A stretch of 41,956 nt of DNA from Campylobacterota bacterium (GTDB lineage: Bacteria > Campylobacterota > Campylobacteria > Campylobacterales > Sulfurovaceae). Under the pieces are notes generated by a model. That model did not search any database and had not been told where the DNA came from. It saw only the letters and a list, made by a program, of their open reading frames with translations. Position 1 is the stretch's first letter; the number at the start of each line of letters is the position of its first letter. Below, piece by piece: positions 39,688-41,956 of this stretch. The position numbers were made by a program, and so were the translations under genes. The DNA is taken from the NCBI GenBank assembly GCA_030595845.1, contig JAUVCL010000001.1, positions 1 to 41,956 of the forward strand, given 5' to 3'.

Positions 39688-40800
39688 ATGCATACTCCTC
39701 TCTATAGATATCTTTTATTATTTATTTTAATGACATTTTTTGCTCATGCAGGAGGGAATGTAGAACAAGAATCAGAAGAAGAGATCAAAGATACGATCGT
39801 GGTGCATGGTATGGTCTTGCATGGACAAGTCATGAGACTGGGGCCTAAGAAGCTTTCTTTTAAATTACTCTATAGTGAAGGTTTGAATCATATCGCGTAT
39901 AAAGATATTGATTCCATAGTTACTAAATATAATTATCATATCTCTTTTAAACGTATGGATATTGAAGGACGTGTTGTCGGTATAGAAGATAATAAGTATC
40001 TCAAAGTCATGGAAGGTGAAAATGAGAGAACCATTAAGATATCAGACATTGATAATTTTGTCATGGCAGTCAGTGATGATGCTTCCTTTGAAAACAGGAT
40101 ACGCAATAAATTCCCTTTTATTAAAGGAAATATTAATTTTGGTTTTGAGATAGAGAACAGTGGTAATCAAAAAAATGAATTAGATCTCTTGTTGAATTTA
40201 AGACATAAGCGGGCAGAACATGAGGTTTTACTGTATGTCAATTACGAACATGATACTTCAGAGACAGTAGATACAGATAAAGTGGTCAATAAAGATGAAC
40301 TGGTTGCTATTTTAAGTTATAAAAATCATTTCAAGAACGATCAATTTTATTTTGCCACTTTAGCAGGTGACTATGATCGCCCCAGACTTATAGAAAATCG
40401 TTGGATCCCTTCAGCAGGATATGGATATAGGTTTGAATTTGGTAAAAGTAAATGGTTGGAACCTTCTGCGGGTTTAGCCTATGTAGCAACAACCTATACA
40501 GAAGGTTTTTATCTTGATAAAAATTTTGCTGCGGCTTCATTTAACTTGACAGGTAAGTATCAAATAGATGATGTACCCTATATTAACAGGTTGATATTGG
40601 ATGGATTTTTGATGTATTATCCAAGCCTTGAACATCTTGCTGAAGATTGGGTATTGAGATCGAACCTGACTTTAGGGATCCCACTTTTTGATTTTTTCTC
40701 TGTCAAGCTCGCTTTTGATCTGAGAAATGACAGTAATCCTGACCCGAGTGTAGGAAATAACAAAACAACGACCAAATTGTTATTTGGAGTTGATTTCTAA
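39688..40800 (+). CDS. DUF481-like outer-membrane beta-barrel protein
   Basis: A 370-aa exported protein (signal peptide ending FAHA, about residue 21). Residues about 30-130 form a small beta domain (HGMVLHGQVMRLG...YKDIDSIVTKY), and the rest is a run of alternating amphipathic strands with aromatic ends, closing with Phe (TTKLLFGVDF), the sign of a BAM-folded barrel. It reads like DUF481 proteins. Cargo unknown. AAGGA precedes the ATG. Confidence 0.75.
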   Translation: MHTPLYRYLLLFILMTFFAHAGGNVEQESEEEIKDTIVVHGMVLHGQVMRLGPKKLSFKLLYSEGLNHIAYKDIDSIVTKYNYHISFKRMDIEGRVVGIEDNKYLKVMEGENERTIKISDIDNFVMAVSDDASFENRIRNKFPFIKGNINFGFEIENSGNQKNELDLLLNLRHKRAEHEVLLYVNYEHDTSETVDTDKVVNKDELVAILSYKNHFKNDQFYFATLAGDYDRPRLIENRWIPSAGYGYRFEFGKSKWLEPSAGLAYVATTYTEGFYLDKNFAAASFNLTGKYQIDDVPYINRLILDGFLMYYPSLEHLAEDWVLRSNLTLGIPLFDFFSVKLAFDLRNDSNPDPSVGNNKTTTKLLFGVDF

Positions 40801-40837
40801 AATCAAAGTATCTCAAGCGAATTTGGGATGCTTGTGT

Positions 40838-40843
40838 TATAAT
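40838..40843 (+). promoter_or_regulatory. -10 box of the small lipoprotein gene
   Basis: TATAAT 22 bp before the ATG at 40866, after a CAAGC/GCTTG hairpin at 40814-40834 that may end the barrel gene transcript. Confidence 0.5.
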
Positions 40844-40865
40844 ATTTAAAAATTAGGACAACACT

Positions 40866-41198
40866 ATGAAACATACATTTTTACTGACGCTCTCTTCTTT
40901 CGTGGCAATCACACTCTTTACCGGATGTACCAGTCAAGTAGCTTCTCCAACGCTAAGCAGCTCAGATAAAGAGGAAGAGTGTTTGAGTCTTGATAAAAAA
41001 CTGATAAAAGTGGATCAATTTCTTGAAGTAGTGAATAGTAATAGTGCTTTCCATTTAGATGAAGCAGCAACTGCTATACCTACACCACATATCACAGACA
41101 GTAACAATAAGCCCAGAATGCTCAAAGATGGAAATAAAAAAAGAGCAGACCTTTTAGAAGAGAGACAAAAACTGGGATGTGAGCCTATTCAAGAATAA
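40866..41198 (+). CDS. Small lipoprotein, unknown function
   Basis: A 110-aa protein with a clear lipoprotein signal (FLLTLSSFVAITLFTGC, C21). The mature part is short and charged with a helical segment (EEECLSLDKKLIKVDQFLEVV) and a lysine-rich end (KKRADLLEERQKLGCEP). Three further cysteines are absent, only two (C38 region and near the end), possibly a disulfide. Not a family I recognise. Convergent with sixA, 1 bp from its stop. Confidence 0.75.
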   Translation: MKHTFLLTLSSFVAITLFTGCTSQVASPTLSSSDKEEECLSLDKKLIKVDQFLEVVNSNSAFHLDEAATAIPTPHITDSNNKPRMLKDGNKKRADLLEERQKLGCEPIQE

Positions 41199-41199
41199 A

Positions 41200-41694
41200 C
41201 TATGATTTGAACATTTTAGGATAAATGAAAAAATCCAGTGTTGTGTTTTCGGGTTTAAATTGCTCCCACTCTTGAACAGATATATTGAGTGAAACAATAC
41301 CTAATGTAGGTACATTATAGATAGTGTCATCTGCTATGAGATTTGTTAATTCAGTGGTTTCCGGATTGTGCCCAACAATAAAGACAGTCTCATATTTGTC
41401 TTTGATCTCTTTAATGATCTTAATGATCTCCTGAGGATCTGCAAAATAGAGTGCATTCATATATTTTATTTTTCTCTTGTAGTTAATATTTTTGGCTAAG
41501 CCCTTTGCTGTAAGCATGGCTCTTGTCGCAGAACTCGAAAGTATAATGTTAGGCATGATCTCTTTTTTGTTCAGTATTTCTGCCATAGTAGTGATGGCTT
41601 TTTTCCCTCTTGTGTTAAGACCTCTCTCAAAATCACCTTGAGATGCGTCACTCCAGTCTGATTTAGCATGTCTGATAAGATATAGTTTTTTCAT
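41200..41694 (-). CDS. sixA: Phosphohistidine phosphatase SixA
   Basis: Histidine-phosphatase superfamily protein of 164 aa: LIRHAKSDWSD with the catalytic H9, SSATRAMLTAKGL with the Arg pocket, and VGHNPETTEL with the second His. In E. coli SixA removes phosphate from His of Hpt or PTS proteins; here an Hpt protein is encoded 10 kb away, though a link is only a guess. The TATAAT box lies only 12 nt from the ATG, so the mRNA may be nearly leaderless. Confidence 0.9.
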   Translation of the reverse strand: MKKLYLIRHAKSDWSDASQGDFERGLNTRGKKAITTMAEILNKKEIMPNIILSSSATRAMLTAKGLAKNINYKRKIKYMNALYFADPQEIIKIIKEIKDKYETVFIVGHNPETTELTNLIADDTIYNVPTLGIVSLNISVQEWEQFKPENTTLDFFIYPKMFKS

Positions 41695-41735
41695 AGGTCT
41701 ATTATAGCCATAATGATAGGTTTTTTAAAATACCC

Positions 41736-41762
41736 ATAGTTTAGTCAGTGTCACTAAACTAT
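41736..41762. promoter_or_regulatory. 27-bp inverted repeat between sixA and htpG
   Basis: ATAGTTTAGT and ACTAAACTAT are perfect 10-bp arms around CAGTGTC. The site lies in the divergent gap, 36 bp upstream of the htpG -10 box. It is not the CIRCE (TTAGCACTC) consensus. Candidate operator for a heat-shock regulator or for either divergent gene. Confidence 0.5.
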
Positions 41763-41798
41763 CTTTCGCATAAACTTGTAATATTTCCTAAAATAGAC

Positions 41799-41804
41799 TA
41801 TAAT
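41799..41804 (+). promoter_or_regulatory. -10 box of htpG
   Basis: TATAAT 33 bp before the htpG start, preceded by a T-rich region. CAGGAG is the ribosome site. Confidence 0.6.
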
Positions 41805-41837
41805 CGCACAAAAATAATTCCATACAGGAGCAATACC

Positions 41838-41956
41838 ATGGCAAAACATCAGTTTCAAACAGAAATAGGGCAACTTTTAAAGCTTATGACACACTCTCTT
41901 TACTCGAACAAAGAGATATTTATACGAGAACTTATATCAAATTCGAGTGATGCGCT
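41838..41956 (+). CDS. htpG: Chaperone HtpG (Hsp90), 5' part only
   Basis: The first 39 codons of an Hsp90 homologue run off the window end. QFQTEIGQLLKLMTHSLYSNKEIFIRELISNSSDA is the invariant N-terminal helix of the GHKL ATPase. HtpG is an ATP-driven chaperone of the cytoplasm. The ATG has AGGAG 8 nt upstream. Truncation is due to the window edge. Confidence 0.95.
   Translation, partial: MAKHQFQTEIGQLLKLMTHSLYSNKEIFIRELISNSSDA

Noticed and set aside
41736..41762. CIRCE (HrcA) site
   Set aside because: The arms do not match TTAGCACTC/GAGTGCTAA and the spacing differs.
1..41956. tRNA and rRNA genes
   Set aside because: No cloverleaf with a TTCGA arm or rRNA-conserved stretch was noticed on either strand; a tRNAscan run would confirm.

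Overview
The window looks like chromosome from a Campylobacterota bacterium, most likely a Sulfurovum-type organism. The DNA is AT-rich. Promoters show a clear TATAAT -10 box without an obvious -35 box. Menaquinone is made by the futalosine route (MqnC), KdsA is of the metal-dependent (Cys) type, HPF is the long form, and the UvrC, RecG, NadB and NhaD proteins read like this phylum. No rRNA, tRNA, CRISPR array, prophage or transposase gene is visible.

Layout. 1-3.8 kb: murI, then a riboswitch-led operon of two secreted rhodanese-like proteins and an acidic membrane protein, convergent with trpS. 3.9-7.5 kb: der, an MscS-family channel and a secreted DUF3108 protein. 7.5-13 kb: a co-directional run of EamA transporter, kdsA, ribH, nusB, mqnC and an M16-like protein without its zinc motif. 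13-15.9 kb: a small membrane ORF, recG (with an in-frame palindromic insertion) and hpf. 16-22.5 kb, minus strand: a tightly coupled operon of a 1116-aa secreted surface protein and four pseudopilin/minor-pilin-like proteins, led by a c-di-GMP-I-type riboswitch with a very long extra arm. 22.6-25.9 kb: bamD and lon. 26-31.4 kb, minus strand: a signalling operon (PAS, Hpt, NIT-domain hybrid histidine kinase, single-domain receiver), again led by a c-di-GMP-I-type riboswitch. 31.5-42 kb: uvrC, a DciA-like gene, a tiny LptM-like lipoprotein, nadB, nhaD, a small membrane ORF, guaA, a zinc-ribbon protein, a transglutaminase-like protein, an outer-membrane barrel, a lipoprotein, sixA and the start of htpG.

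How it fits together. Most genes are housekeeping. The unusual layer is regulatory: three separate leaders (about 953-1024 plus strand, 22207-22446 minus strand, 31298-31369 minus strand) share a -10 box, then a GCYAA segment, a GNRA-capped hairpin, a GAAA segment, a second arm and a terminal ACC/TGC-AATG-like segment. This matches the GEMM-I (c-di-GMP-I) aptamer plan. They precede a periplasmic rhodanese operon, a pilus-like/adhesin operon and a phosphorelay operon, which suggests a local c-di-GMP regulon linking surface attachment, signalling and sulfur chemistry.

The second unusual layer is a set of short palindromic elements in nearly every wider gap. At least three sequence families share GTAGGG...CCCTAC ends. 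Their terminal TAG serves as the stop codon of nusB, recG and lon, and one 54-bp copy sits in frame inside recG. All calls are from reading the sequence and family knowledge; no database search or folding program was run.
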